Source: Elusimicrobiota bacterium
GTDB taxonomy: Bacteria; Elusimicrobiota; Elusimicrobia; F11
Direction: 5' to 3'
Assembly: GCA_022072025.1 (NCBI GenBank)
Contig: JAJVIP010000010.1
Location: 114,050-178,049 of the forward strand
DNA length: 64,000 nt
Shown: in pieces, positions 17,576 through 25,888 of the stretch
How the letters are laid out: each line of letters begins with the position of its first letter
Position numbering within the stretch: the stretch's first letter is position 1
Position numbers and translations under genes: made by a program
Notes under the pieces: model-generated
What the model was told of the DNA's origin: nothing
Database searches by the model: none
The model's input: only the letters and a program-made list of their open reading frames with translations

Positions 17576-18811
17576 CTAATGTTGATGCGTCGTCGATGGT
17601 TTTTCTGACGACGTCTGACCAGATTTCTGCCCAGCGCTCTGAATCGCCGCCTTGATTTTCGATTCGGAATCGATCAAGAAATTGGCCGATGTCACAACTC
17701 TGTCTCCTTCCTTGAGACCCGCCAACACTTGGAAATAATCGTCGCCCTGTTTGCCCAATTGCACCTCGCGAGGTTCAAATTGACCGGGAGTTTTCTCGAC
17801 AAAAGCCAACTGACGAGTACCCGTCGGCATAATGGCGCTCTTGGGGACAGCAAGGAAACGCCCCTGCTCGGTTTTAAGATGGGCGGTAACGTACATTTCG
17901 GGTTTTAAGATTCCACCAGCGTTCAGCACTTCAACGCGGGCTCGTAATGTACGTGTTTCTGGATTCAGAACCGTATCAACCGACTTAACGGTCCCTTTTA
18001 AGACGCGACCTTCAAGCGAAGGTCCCGTTAATTCCACGGCCTGACCAATCTTTACAGAAGACGCTTCGTACTCATACACGTCGGCATAAACCCAAACCGA
18101 CTCTCCGGCCTTGGTAACCAATAAATTTGATGGGTCATAGTCCGGCTGACTCACTTTTTCGATTTGGGCTTCTGAAAGGCCCATCTGGCGCAAGCGAAGT
18201 TTTGCGGCTCGCACTGTCCTCTCGCTTTCCGTTTGATAGGGAGACGTTCCGTTAGCTGTCGAGGATGGAAGATTCGCGAGCGTCTGCTGATATTCAACGA
18301 TGGCGCTATAAAGATTGGGGTCATAAGCCACACGCGCAGAAGCTTGGATGGTCGCGATGATCGGCTTTTTCTCGAGCACCGAGATTTCCACTCCGATCAA
18401 CTGTTGTTGAGACATAGCAATCTTCACATTCGCTTGCCCGGGAATCGTTACATCGCCCTGTTCTTCACCCTCATAAACAGGAACGTAATCCATGCCCATA
18501 TCATCTTTCGCTGGCACAGGGGACGTTACTTCTGGATTCATTGGATGCCGATAAAAGAGAATCTTTTTTTCTTTGGATTCCATTGGGATCTCAGCTTCTT
18601 TCTCCGTCGGAACAAGCCGCATATTGCAGATGGGACAATCGCCGGGCTTATCAGAAACAATCTGCGGGTGCATTGGGCAGTAATATTGCTGGCGAGTACC
18701 ATCGGCTGCGGCATGATCTTTCTCGGCTTTGCGGCATCCAACTGTCCAGCCAATCACCCCTAAGAGCAAAAGGGCAAAAAACAAATAAGTCCCGATTTTT
18801 TTAATGTTCAT
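17576..18811 (-). CDS. cusB: CusB-type periplasmic adaptor with N-terminal heavy-metal-binding domain
   Basis: The ATG at 18811 follows GGAGGCGCCCA; an ATG at 18925 has no ribosome binding site and lies inside the preceding gene. The 411-residue product has a signal/anchor (ALLLLGVIGWTVGC, probably a lipoprotein), a heavy-metal-binding motif YYCPMHPQIVSDKPGDCPIC, a second His/Met segment (FYRHPMNPEVTSPVPAKDDM), then the usual lipoyl, hairpin and beta-barrel domains, and ends in a His-rich tail. It should deliver periplasmic Cu(I) to the CusA-like pump. It overlaps the TolC-type gene by 11 bases. Confidence 0.92.
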   Translation of the reverse strand: MNIKKIGTYLFFALLLLGVIGWTVGCRKAEKDHAAADGTRQQYYCPMHPQIVSDKPGDCPICNMRLVPTEKEAEIPMESKEKKILFYRHPMNPEVTSPVPAKDDMGMDYVPVYEGEEQGDVTIPGQANVKIAMSQQQLIGVEISVLEKKPIIATIQASARVAYDPNLYSAIVEYQQTLANLPSSTANGTSPYQTESERTVRAAKLRLRQMGLSEAQIEKVSQPDYDPSNLLVTKAGESVWVYADVYEYEASSVKIGQAVELTGPSLEGRVLKGTVKSVDTVLNPETRTLRARVEVLNAGGILKPEMYVTAHLKTEQGRFLAVPKSAIMPTGTRQLAFVEKTPGQFEPREVQLGKQGDDYFQVLAGLKEGDRVVTSANFLIDSESKIKAAIQSAGQKSGQTSSEKPSTTHQH

Positions 18812-20105
18812 TGGGCGCCTCCAATTCTTTTTTATGAAGCGCTTCTTTTGCTCGTAACAGGTCAATTCCAACCCATCGCTCAAGTTCGCTCCAGTGTTCT
18901 CCATAATGGAAAAGCTGATTTTCATATTCGATATTTGCGGTTATCCACGCGCGGAAAGCTTCCAAGAAACGAATGAAATCACCACGCCCACTCACGTAAT
19001 GTTCACGCGTCACGTCCAACGTCCCGCGCGCTGCGGGCAAAAGACCCTGGACATAACTCCGAGTCAAGCGCAAATAGGTATTGGTTTCGGTGAACTCCAT
19101 ATGAACCATTTTGCGAACCATGTTTCGCATTCCTTGAGATGCAGATTCAGCTTCCAAGGAATGTGCTGTGGCGGCGCGAATTTCGCCACGCGGGCGTGAG
19201 AACCACAAAGGGAAAGTTACAGATACGCCCACCTCTCGGCCCGCGGGGCCTTCAGCCATTGTTTGCCGCTCATACATCACCCCAAAGTCGGGAGCGTATC
19301 CCAAGCGGCTGCGTTTTTTCATGGCGTGGCTGTGATCAACTTCATGCATTGCCACAGCAACCATAGGGCTTGATGTTTCAGACAGCGCTTGTAGGTCTAC
19401 GAGTGAAACAGGAATATCAACCACCTCCGGAGCTTTTGTTTTACCCCACGCAGTCTCTGTAGGTTGATTCAAAAGTGTATTTAGCTCGATTTGGATTAAG
19501 GTCTTTTGCTGTTCCTGCTCAAATAACATGTTTTCCATCTTTCGCAGTTCTGTTTGAGCCATAAACACATCGGCCGAAGTGGACTGGCCTGAACTCAGTC
19601 GCGCTTGAGCTGTTCGTAAGATATTTTTCATGAGTTCAACGCTTTGACGCGCCAGTTCAATGGAACGGTCGGTGAGGTAAAGCTGGTAATACCGCGCTCG
19701 CACATCACGATAAACCTCAAGAATTTTGTCGCGATATTTTGACTCCGCTATACGGGCTTCGTGATATTTCATTTTTGAGTCGGTGGAGAGCTTCCCAGGA
19801 AATGGGATCATTTGCTCGACTCGATATTGTTTCATGGTTTCCGGCTCAACACCTTCCATACCGCTCGGTATTTTTTCGTCAACATAGGAAAAGGTTGGGT
19901 CTGGCCAGGTTTTTGCAGGGCTAATTCCAGCTTTCATAGCTTCCCACCCCTGCATACTGGATGTGATGTCCGGATTTCTCTCTCGCGCCATCAATAGGAC
20001 ATCTTCTAGCGAGATCGGCTCATTTGATTTCGGCTCTTGGGAATAACCGATAGAAATGAACGAAATTAATAGAAAGAATAAATAACACAAATAATTTTTT
20101 TTCAT
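18801..20105 (-). CDS. TolC-family outer membrane channel of the Cus system
   Basis: A 434-residue outer-membrane efflux protein with a clear signal peptide (MKKNYLCYLFFLLISFISIG, cleavage around YSQ). TolC repeats follow: ISLEDVLLMARERNPDITSS, then long helices with QMIPFPGKLSTDSKMKYHEA and, in the second half, GVSVTFPLWFSRPRGEIRAA. It is the CusC equivalent by position, first of the pump trio. The ribosome binding site is CACAGGTGTGTT. Confidence 0.9.
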   Translation of the reverse strand: MKKNYLCYLFFLLISFISIGYSQEPKSNEPISLEDVLLMARERNPDITSSMQGWEAMKAGISPAKTWPDPTFSYVDEKIPSGMEGVEPETMKQYRVEQMIPFPGKLSTDSKMKYHEARIAESKYRDKILEVYRDVRARYYQLYLTDRSIELARQSVELMKNILRTAQARLSSGQSTSADVFMAQTELRKMENMLFEQEQQKTLIQIELNTLLNQPTETAWGKTKAPEVVDIPVSLVDLQALSETSSPMVAVAMHEVDHSHAMKKRSRLGYAPDFGVMYERQTMAEGPAGREVGVSVTFPLWFSRPRGEIRAATAHSLEAESASQGMRNMVRKMVHMEFTETNTYLRLTRSYVQGLLPAARGTLDVTREHYVSGRGDFIRFLEAFRAWITANIEYENQLFHYGEHWSELERWVGIDLLRAKEALHKKELEAPNEH

Positions 20106-20165
20106 AACACACCTGTGGCCATACAGAAAACGGCCTTTATTGATTTTCTTATTGGGGACGAAAAT

Positions 20166-20183
20166 GCTGCTTAATTAAGCAGC
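20166..20183. repeat. Perfect 18-base palindrome at the end of the Cys-rich protein gene
   Basis: GCTGCTTAATTAAGCAGC is a perfect palindrome covering the last codons and stop of the gene at 20175. In RNA it forms a 7-8 bp hairpin without a following U-run. It may protect the mRNA end or tune read-through into the pump genes; it could also be a protein-binding site. Confidence 0.45.
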
Positions 20184-20576
20184 GACAGGTGTTGCGGGAG
20201 GAGCGCGAAACTGCGGGATGGAACGCCTAAGAAGGTCTGTACGCACAGACTGAATCGAAGGATCAACGTCACTAAAAATTAGATAAGGCTTTACGTCGTC
20301 AACAACAAGCGTACCGACAGACACCAAATCAAAATGAGCCGCGAATTTGAATGGAACGTCGGCAATTGCGGGATGTGCGGCTTGAGACAACATCGGACAA
20401 TCTGTCTTTTCCGTCGGAATCGGACAGCAGTCTTCTAAACCTTTTTCGGTCGGGCAGCAACAAGAGGGGTTAGGGGCAGACATCATCTTCAAACACTGCG
20501 CTTGGCTCCACGCTGATCCAGTGGTTCCCAGGGTCACAATGCTCAATATAAAAATGAAAAGCCCTTTCTTAGCCAT
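20175..20576 (-). CDS. Exported cysteine-rich protein, candidate copper-binding, first gene of Cus operon
   Basis: A 133-residue protein with a standard signal peptide (MAKKGLFIFILSIVTLGTTG, cleavage around SAWSQA). It is followed by a Cys-rich patch: QCLKMM, SCCCPTEKGLEDCCP and TDCPMLSQ, eight Cys with nearby Met in about 45 residues. The rest is less distinctive and ends in an Ala/Pro-rich tail. No family is recognised. Position ahead of the Cus genes and the Cys/Met cluster suggest periplasmic Cu(I) binding. A sigma-70-like promoter begins 10 bases upstream, leaving little or no leader. Confidence 0.7.
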   Translation of the reverse strand: MAKKGLFIFILSIVTLGTTGSAWSQAQCLKMMSAPNPSCCCPTEKGLEDCCPIPTEKTDCPMLSQAAHPAIADVPFKFAAHFDLVSVGTLVVDDVKPYLIFSDVDPSIQSVRTDLLRRSIPQFRAPPATPVAA

Positions 20577-20585
20577 TAGAAGCTA

Positions 20586-20614
20586 AGTATACCTCCAAAA
20601 ACCATCGCCAACAA
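20586..20614 (-). promoter_or_regulatory. Promoter of the copper operon, next to the prophage end
   Basis: On the minus strand TTGTTG (20614-20609), a 17-base spacer, and TATACT (20591-20586) form a good sigma-70-type promoter. The expected start is near 20580, only a few bases before the ATG at 20576. It lies wholly in the 44 bases between the last prophage gene and the copper operon, so prophage insertion or excision could affect it. Confidence 0.5.
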
Positions 20615-20620
20615 CGACAA

Positions 20621-20932
20621 TTAAGAAACGGGCTTTGTTTTCTTCATGGATTCTAAAATTGCACGTGCCAAATGAATAAGGTTCTTATCGATGTCACGTG
20701 CGCTCGAGGCGACTCCGCCCGATCCAAGGCCAATCGCGAGTGACGTGACCCAATCGCTTCCTTGAGAATGGGCATATACACCCGCCGAAACAACGCCGAT
20801 CAAAATCGGCAACAAGGCGTTCCACCCGCGCTTACGCTCTCCCCATGTGTCCGTCTTGAGTATTCTCTTCGCGGCCGCCGTGACGAACGGTATGGCGGCG
20901 GTGATAATTGCGATCATGCTTGCTGGTTCCAT
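20621..20932 (-). CDS. Holin-like phage membrane protein
   Basis: A 103-residue protein with two hydrophobic segments (MIAIITAAIPFVTAAAKRIL; ALLPILIGVVSAGVYAHS) and a third weaker one (VTSLAIGLGSGGVASS), followed by a charged C-terminal tail (ESMKKTKPVS). Size, topology and position right after the amidase gene fit a holin, which would time release of the endolysin. The call rests on context, not on a recognised family motif. Confidence 0.6.
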   Translation of the reverse strand: MEPASMIAIITAAIPFVTAAAKRILKTDTWGERKRGWNALLPILIGVVSAGVYAHSQGSDWVTSLAIGLGSGGVASSARDIDKNLIHLARAILESMKKTKPVS

Positions 20933-20947
20933 TTGATGTGTCCTCCT

Positions 20948-21511
20948 CTATAATTCGGCTCGGAAAATCTGGAGATTCCATGAATTTCCAGGGCACGACT
21001 TTTGTCTTGGAATTTTTAATCGGTCAAAAACTTCTCGGTGGCCGATCACTTGCTCTTTGGGGATGTTGAACGCCTTCATAAAAGCGCGGGTCACTTCCAA
21101 ATTGAAATTCCACAGGGCGGGATCTGGCGATATGGCGTCGTAGTTTCCAATGCAACAGATCCCGATAAAATCCTCGTTGAATTTATTTGAAACGCCGGCC
21201 ACGCCCGCGTGAGCGCCGGTCATGGATAGAGAGCGGCCCCACGAGAACACCGGCTTGCCGTCGACGAGTTCCGTCCCCGCGTGGTAACCAACCGCGTTCC
21301 AAGGCTTCTGGAACACTTTGCCTTGATGCAAAGCCAACCGGCGTTCGAACTCCTCTTTGTTGACGATGTTGAAATCGATCCGGTAGCTGGTGTGGTACTT
21401 CACGATGGATGCCCACTCCCGCGTTACCTTGTCGGGTGATGCCGAGTGATGCCAGCAGATGCCCTTCCATTTTCGGGCGTTCTTGACTGGAATTTTGAGG
21501 TCGAGCGCCAT
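20948..21511 (-). CDS. Phage endolysin, N-acetylmuramoyl-L-alanine amidase (Amidase_2/PGRP)
   Basis: A 187-residue zinc amidase cleaving the peptide stem from peptidoglycan. Zinc ligands can be placed: His in ICWHHSASPDK (residues 18-28) and the C-terminal pair in VIGHREVF and KSCPGNSW. The core segment GICCIGNYD is typical. There is no signal peptide, so export depends on a holin. It sits between the coiled-coil membrane gene and the holin-like gene. Confidence 0.9.
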   Translation of the reverse strand: MALDLKIPVKNARKWKGICWHHSASPDKVTREWASIVKYHTSYRIDFNIVNKEEFERRLALHQGKVFQKPWNAVGYHAGTELVDGKPVFSWGRSLSMTGAHAGVAGVSNKFNEDFIGICCIGNYDAISPDPALWNFNLEVTRAFMKAFNIPKEQVIGHREVFDRLKIPRQKSCPGNSWNLQIFRAEL

Positions 21512-21515
21512 CGCC

Positions 21516-21893
21516 TTATCCGCCGATCAATCGGACTTTGATGATCTGATACGCCAGCACGAGAAGCCCGCCCATCACGCCGGTGAAGCTCACCCAGAAA
21601 ATTCCCGCCATGATCCGGCCCAACACTTTTTCGAGATGCACAACCGTGGATTTCTCGGCGGTCAGCGCGTGTTGAAGGTCGTTTAACTTCACCGCCATCT
21701 CCATGATCTTGGCGGAGTTCTCACGTCCTGTCTGTGCGACGCCGAGGTTCAATCTCTCATCCAAATGATCGATGCGCTCTTTGTTGGCGTGATCCTTCTG
21801 AAATAGCTCGCTCACTTGATCTTTTAACTTGTCGAGTTTTTGATCGGCGGCGAGGTAAAGCGAATAATCGTGGAGTTCGGTTTCTTTTTCCAT
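21516..21893 (-). CDS. Coiled-coil phage protein with C-terminal membrane helix
   Basis: A 125-residue protein: residues 1-95 are highly charged and predicted helical (KLDKLKDQVSELFQKDHANK, then DLQHALTAEKSTVVHLEKVL), ending in a membrane segment (IMAGIFWVSFTGVMGGLLVL). It lies just before the endolysin, so it could be part of the lysis cassette (holin/antiholin or spanin-like), though a C-terminal anchor differs from usual spanins. No family is recognised. Confidence 0.65.
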   Translation of the reverse strand: MEKETELHDYSLYLAADQKLDKLKDQVSELFQKDHANKERIDHLDERLNLGVAQTGRENSAKIMEMAVKLNDLQHALTAEKSTVVHLEKVLGRIMAGIFWVSFTGVMGGLLVLAYQIIKVRLIGG

Positions 21894-21894
21894 G

Positions 21895-22326
21895 CTATTT
21901 CTCCTGATAGTTGACGAGAAAAAACACTTTCTGCCCCGCCGATATACCGACCACCACCGCGTTTACCAGCTCATTCACATTGCCTTCGAGATTCAGTTCG
22001 ACGTATCCGCCGGTTTGATCACCCCGATAAACCTTGTGGATTAACTTGTTCGTCGTGGCGAAGCGAATGTCAACTTCAGCGCCGGTGGCGGACTCAAGCG
22101 TGATCATTGCGCCGCGCACCGCCACTTTCTTGCCTGCGGCGGGAGTAATCAGCGTGACCGTTCCGGGGCCTACTTTTTCCAGCGTGGCGGTGGTGAGCCC
22201 AAAATTCGTTCCTACCACAGCAACTGGTAGCGGATTCACCTCCGACACGCGCCGAATCTCATTGGTTTGCTCGAAGAGAAGCGTCGGCGTTCTGTTTCCG
22301 TCTCTCAAAGCGTCTTGGTTTGCCAT
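21895..22326 (-). CDS. Phage structural protein, unrecognised (tail-associated)
   Basis: A 143-residue beta-rich protein starting MANQDALRDGNRTPTLLFEQ. The segment RVSEVNPLPVAVVGTNFG resembles a phrase common in phage proteins placed next to receptor-binding or virion genes. No signal peptide or membrane helix. It is the last gene of the tail-tip block, and probably a small virion or fibre-associated protein. Confidence 0.55.
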   Translation of the reverse strand: MANQDALRDGNRTPTLLFEQTNEIRRVSEVNPLPVAVVGTNFGLTTATLEKVGPGTVTLITPAAGKKVAVRGAMITLESATGAEVDIRFATTNKLIHKVYRGDQTGGYVELNLEGNVNELVNAVVVGISAGQKVFFLVNYQEK

Positions 22327-22354
22327 TGTTGATTCCTCCTTGGGACGACCGTCC

Positions 22355-25300
22355 CTATACCTCTGACATCTCCGCTTCTATGGTGTGACCGGCGGTTTTG
22401 AATAAATCGGTGTACGGAAACGGAATCTCTTCCAGGTTCCAAGCGACATCGAAGATGTCACGCGTTCGAAATTTCGGCTCTGGCCAAAATGTGACCAAGG
22501 CGTTCTCTTTGAATGTTTCTTCCAGAATGTCCTTTAGACCCTTTGAAACCAGCTCCACCGTCCAGCGGCTCATGTATTTGTCGCGCCCTCGGAACGCCAC
22601 GATCTTGCCGCCCAAGGTTCGGATCGTTCCGGACTCCACCAGTTCGCGCTTCGGCTCATAACGAGTGAAGTTCGGCAACGCGACAAAGAGCCTTCCCGCG
22701 TAAATCTCTCCAAGCGTTTTCACCTCGTTTGGAGATTGGCTCGTCTCAATCGCGATAATGATCTGGGCGGTTAATTTCGGCGGGAATGTGATGATGACGT
22801 CGGTCGTCAACAACTCTCCAGAGAACACGGTTTCCGGATTATTCGAGTTCAACTCCGTGAGCGTGATGGTTACTTTCTTAAAATTGGTGTTTCGGAAAAT
22901 AATGGTATCGATGATCTCCTCAAAGAAAACGGTGCCCTTTTTGAATCCCAAAGTGAGCGACCACGAAATTCCGAAGCCCTCCAAGCCCGTTGTTGAAACC
23001 CATTGCGTATTGGGATCGCCGTCTTTGACATTCGGAACAGTGGATTGGTTCTCCGGTTGCGCCGCGCCAACGGAAGAGGACACCGCCACCGCGTCCGGCG
23101 TGATGGCATCCAACGACAAGATCAGCGGCGTGTCGTCGATGAGAGGCTCAATCTCCCACGACAGGAATTGGATTTCCGGTCCCGGCGATTGAGAAAAAAG
23201 ACTCAGCTCAACCTCAACGAAAGCGCCGGGCGGGACATCCAAATTAAGTTCGTTCCCGAAAACGCTGGGAACAAATTGACCGGAATCTTTGAACGAGGCA
23301 TTGATGAGATCATCCACCGAATCGGCAGACCGCGCTTTAATGCTGATGGGCGCGGGATCGGATTGAATGAGCGTGGATGGGACGACCTTGACCGCTCCCA
23401 GACGCGCTCTCGCTCCCAACGAATCACGGAACCGAATGAACCCGCTGGACGCTCCGCTTGTTGGGATATCCGTCTCAACGGAATCGAACAGTTGCGTAGT
23501 GCCGGAGGGCATGTCGGACAAATCGCTATCGCCCATCACCATCCACCTTTGGTTGTCATTGATCTTGATATTCAGTGGCTGGATGCTGGTATCAAACCGA
23601 ACGACCGACTGATCATCCTTCGCCTTGATGGTTAACACGCCGCCAACAACGGAGACCTCAAACGTCCACAAAGTCGCTTCCTTACCAGCGGGAATTACTT
23701 GATCGCCGGCTCCCGGCACCCACGTTTGAGTGGTCTGGTTCCACCCCACGAAAACACCGTCGGATCGACAGGCGACGATTCCAAATCGATGGGATCCATC
23801 CCCGCCTTTGACTCTCCGGATGATGATGGTGTGATGCGTGGTTGACGTGCCAAGTCCACCGACACGGATGTCGTTGGGAGTCGGCAACATGGGGCCGTTA
23901 AAAACCGAGAAAATGTTGAAGGTCGTCCCGTTCTGCATGGCGGACAAATCTTCCAGCTTCCACCGCACCGTGGCGTTGAAGGCGGCGGGAATGGGAGCGG
24001 TTTTGACCAAAATCGCGTCAGCGTCGCCGCCCAAGATGTTCATCCGCAAGAATCCCAATGACGAAAACACGTTGGCGTTTCGCTGATAGACCGTCCAATC
24101 GGATCCAATAACAAACGCATCGAACAGGTCTTGGAACACCGGAGAGAGCGTCGCCATGCCGTTCACGATGGCGATGGATGATGATTTCTCAACGGCGCGG
24201 CCCCAGTCTGTATTGGAATCAATGACCCGCCGATAAGTGAGAATGGGTTTCGTCTCTTCCGGCGCTGGTGCGGGCGTTGACTCCGGCGTAAATTCCAGCG
24301 CGTACAATTCCAAGATGGGCGACGGCGACGCTTTGGTGAGCGAGACTTTCGTCTCGAAAAACTTGGCCATCGGAATGCTGAGGATGGCCTTCTCGTAAAG
24401 GTTTTGTGTATTGCCAGGGTCGAACGACCCCGGCTGGGTCGGCACAATGGAATCAAACGCGGCCGCCTCCAATTCCGCGATGGTGTTGCCGGAACGGAAT
24501 TGCAGTTCCACCTTGTCGCCAACCACAGGAATCTGCCGCCGGAATTCAAAGTTTTCCAGTTTGGTGTTCACACCGAAGCTGTGCCGCAACCGGAGAAATC
24601 CTGTCGGGAGTTCCACTGGCGGCGAGTTGAGGTTCAAGTAATCAAGATCGAAGGCCACGCCGAATGAAGAGTTGAACAGGGATGTCGAACCGATATCAAA
24701 GAATATGTCACCGCCAAGATTTCTGACGTTAGGCGAAACGCTTGTCTCCAGCAAAATGTTCGACGGGTTGTCGGAGTGGTAAAGCAGATATTTAAGTCCG
24801 CCACCTACACGCGTCACTTTGAGATTGAAAATATGAGTGTCGTTGGCGAGAAACCCGTTTTGAACATTAATGTTCGGCCATGATCCTGAACCGGAAGCGT
24901 GAATCGTTCCGCTTCCATCCACCATGCGGGCGTCGTAACTCACATTGAAATTGTTCTGCGTATTGAACCGGAACTCGTGCAGAAGTTTTGCTGTGCGCGA
25001 AGCGCCATCAAGGACATTTCGTGTCCCTTGCAAAATTCCGATCACAAACTGGCCAGAGTTAAATATGGGCGCCAGCCTTCGCAATCGGAATCGCGTTTCC
25101 ATTTCCCAATCGCCCTGCGCCACGTCTCGGATCATGTGGATATGCTCGCCGGATCCGCTGGTATTCTGATATTCGAAACTTAAGAATCCTCCGCCTTCCG
25201 TCGGCTTTGGATTCAGGTCTATGGCCCGACTGATTCGGAAATAAAAATCATGCGTCGGCACAAATTGAGTGTTCCATTGCCCCGTGCTTCCGTTGAGGAA

Positions 25301-25888
25301 CATCAGGTTCTGGCCGGCCAGATCCTGCGACAGGTCGTAGAGCCAATTGATGTGTTCGCCGGAGGATCCGATGGGATTGGTGGTGAAGACAATCCACAGC
25401 TTTTGGCCGGACGGGAGCGACGGGAGGTCAGGAAAATCAAACACCGTCCACCCGTTGATCGGCGTCAAGCTTGCGTAGGGAATCGTGCGGGAGGCCAAGA
25501 CATTTCCGGAGGGCTTACCGCTATCGTCGTCCCGGATCTCGACAATTAAATCCGGTGAAATCGTTGTTATGACGAATTCTTCGAGTTTGAGCTGAATTTC
25601 GCTTAGCTGAATAGGTATCGGCAGGGTGAACGACTGCGCGAGCTTGGTTCGCAGATTGGTCACTCCGAGCGGCTCATCGGACGGTCCCGGCGGATCAAAC
25701 GCGGCAATCAGGGAATTGGTGATGTGCCCTTTCCAAAGCGGATCCCGCGATCCATCGTTGAAATCGTCCGCCAAAACCAATGGCGTCGCGCCGGACGAAA
25801 GAACACATCCCGTGTCGTCGGTATCGATGCCGACGTTTTCTACCGCCTGATCCCATTCCGCTTTGGTGTCAAAGGTTAATTTCGGCAT
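22355..25888 (-). CDS. Large tail-tip protein with LamG-like and discoidin-like carbohydrate-binding modules
   Basis: A 1177-residue protein. At least two concanavalin/LamG-like beta-sandwich regions can be seen (about residues 190-420 and 600-820), each with the pattern of a short mixed-charge strand, W/F-rich strands and a long DTHIFNLKV/ATLWTFEVSV strand. Near residue 950 the sequence NVKDGDPNTQWVST is the signature of a discoidin (F5/8 type C) fold. These modules bind glycans, so the protein is a good candidate for receptor binding at the tail tip. Its start overlaps the stop of the 913-residue protein by one base. Confidence 0.7.
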   Translation of the reverse strand: MPKLTFDTKAEWDQAVENVGIDTDDTGCVLSSGATPLVLADDFNDGSRDPLWKGHITNSLIAAFDPPGPSDEPLGVTNLRTKLAQSFTLPIPIQLSEIQLKLEEFVITTISPDLIVEIRDDDSGKPSGNVLASRTIPYASLTPINGWTVFDFPDLPSLPSGQKLWIVFTTNPIGSSGEHINWLYDLSQDLAGQNLMFLNGSTGQWNTQFVPTHDFYFRISRAIDLNPKPTEGGGFLSFEYQNTSGSGEHIHMIRDVAQGDWEMETRFRLRRLAPIFNSGQFVIGILQGTRNVLDGASRTAKLLHEFRFNTQNNFNVSYDARMVDGSGTIHASGSGSWPNINVQNGFLANDTHIFNLKVTRVGGGLKYLLYHSDNPSNILLETSVSPNVRNLGGDIFFDIGSTSLFNSSFGVAFDLDYLNLNSPPVELPTGFLRLRHSFGVNTKLENFEFRRQIPVVGDKVELQFRSGNTIAELEAAAFDSIVPTQPGSFDPGNTQNLYEKAILSIPMAKFFETKVSLTKASPSPILELYALEFTPESTPAPAPEETKPILTYRRVIDSNTDWGRAVEKSSSIAIVNGMATLSPVFQDLFDAFVIGSDWTVYQRNANVFSSLGFLRMNILGGDADAILVKTAPIPAAFNATVRWKLEDLSAMQNGTTFNIFSVFNGPMLPTPNDIRVGGLGTSTTHHTIIIRRVKGGDGSHRFGIVACRSDGVFVGWNQTTQTWVPGAGDQVIPAGKEATLWTFEVSVVGGVLTIKAKDDQSVVRFDTSIQPLNIKINDNQRWMVMGDSDLSDMPSGTTQLFDSVETDIPTSGASSGFIRFRDSLGARARLGAVKVVPSTLIQSDPAPISIKARSADSVDDLINASFKDSGQFVPSVFGNELNLDVPPGAFVEVELSLFSQSPGPEIQFLSWEIEPLIDDTPLILSLDAITPDAVAVSSSVGAAQPENQSTVPNVKDGDPNTQWVSTTGLEGFGISWSLTLGFKKGTVFFEEIIDTIIFRNTNFKKVTITLTELNSNNPETVFSGELLTTDVIITFPPKLTAQIIIAIETSQSPNEVKTLGEIYAGRLFVALPNFTRYEPKRELVESGTIRTLGGKIVAFRGRDKYMSRWTVELVSKGLKDILEETFKENALVTFWPEPKFRTRDIFDVAWNLEEIPFPYTDLFKTAGHTIEAEMSEV

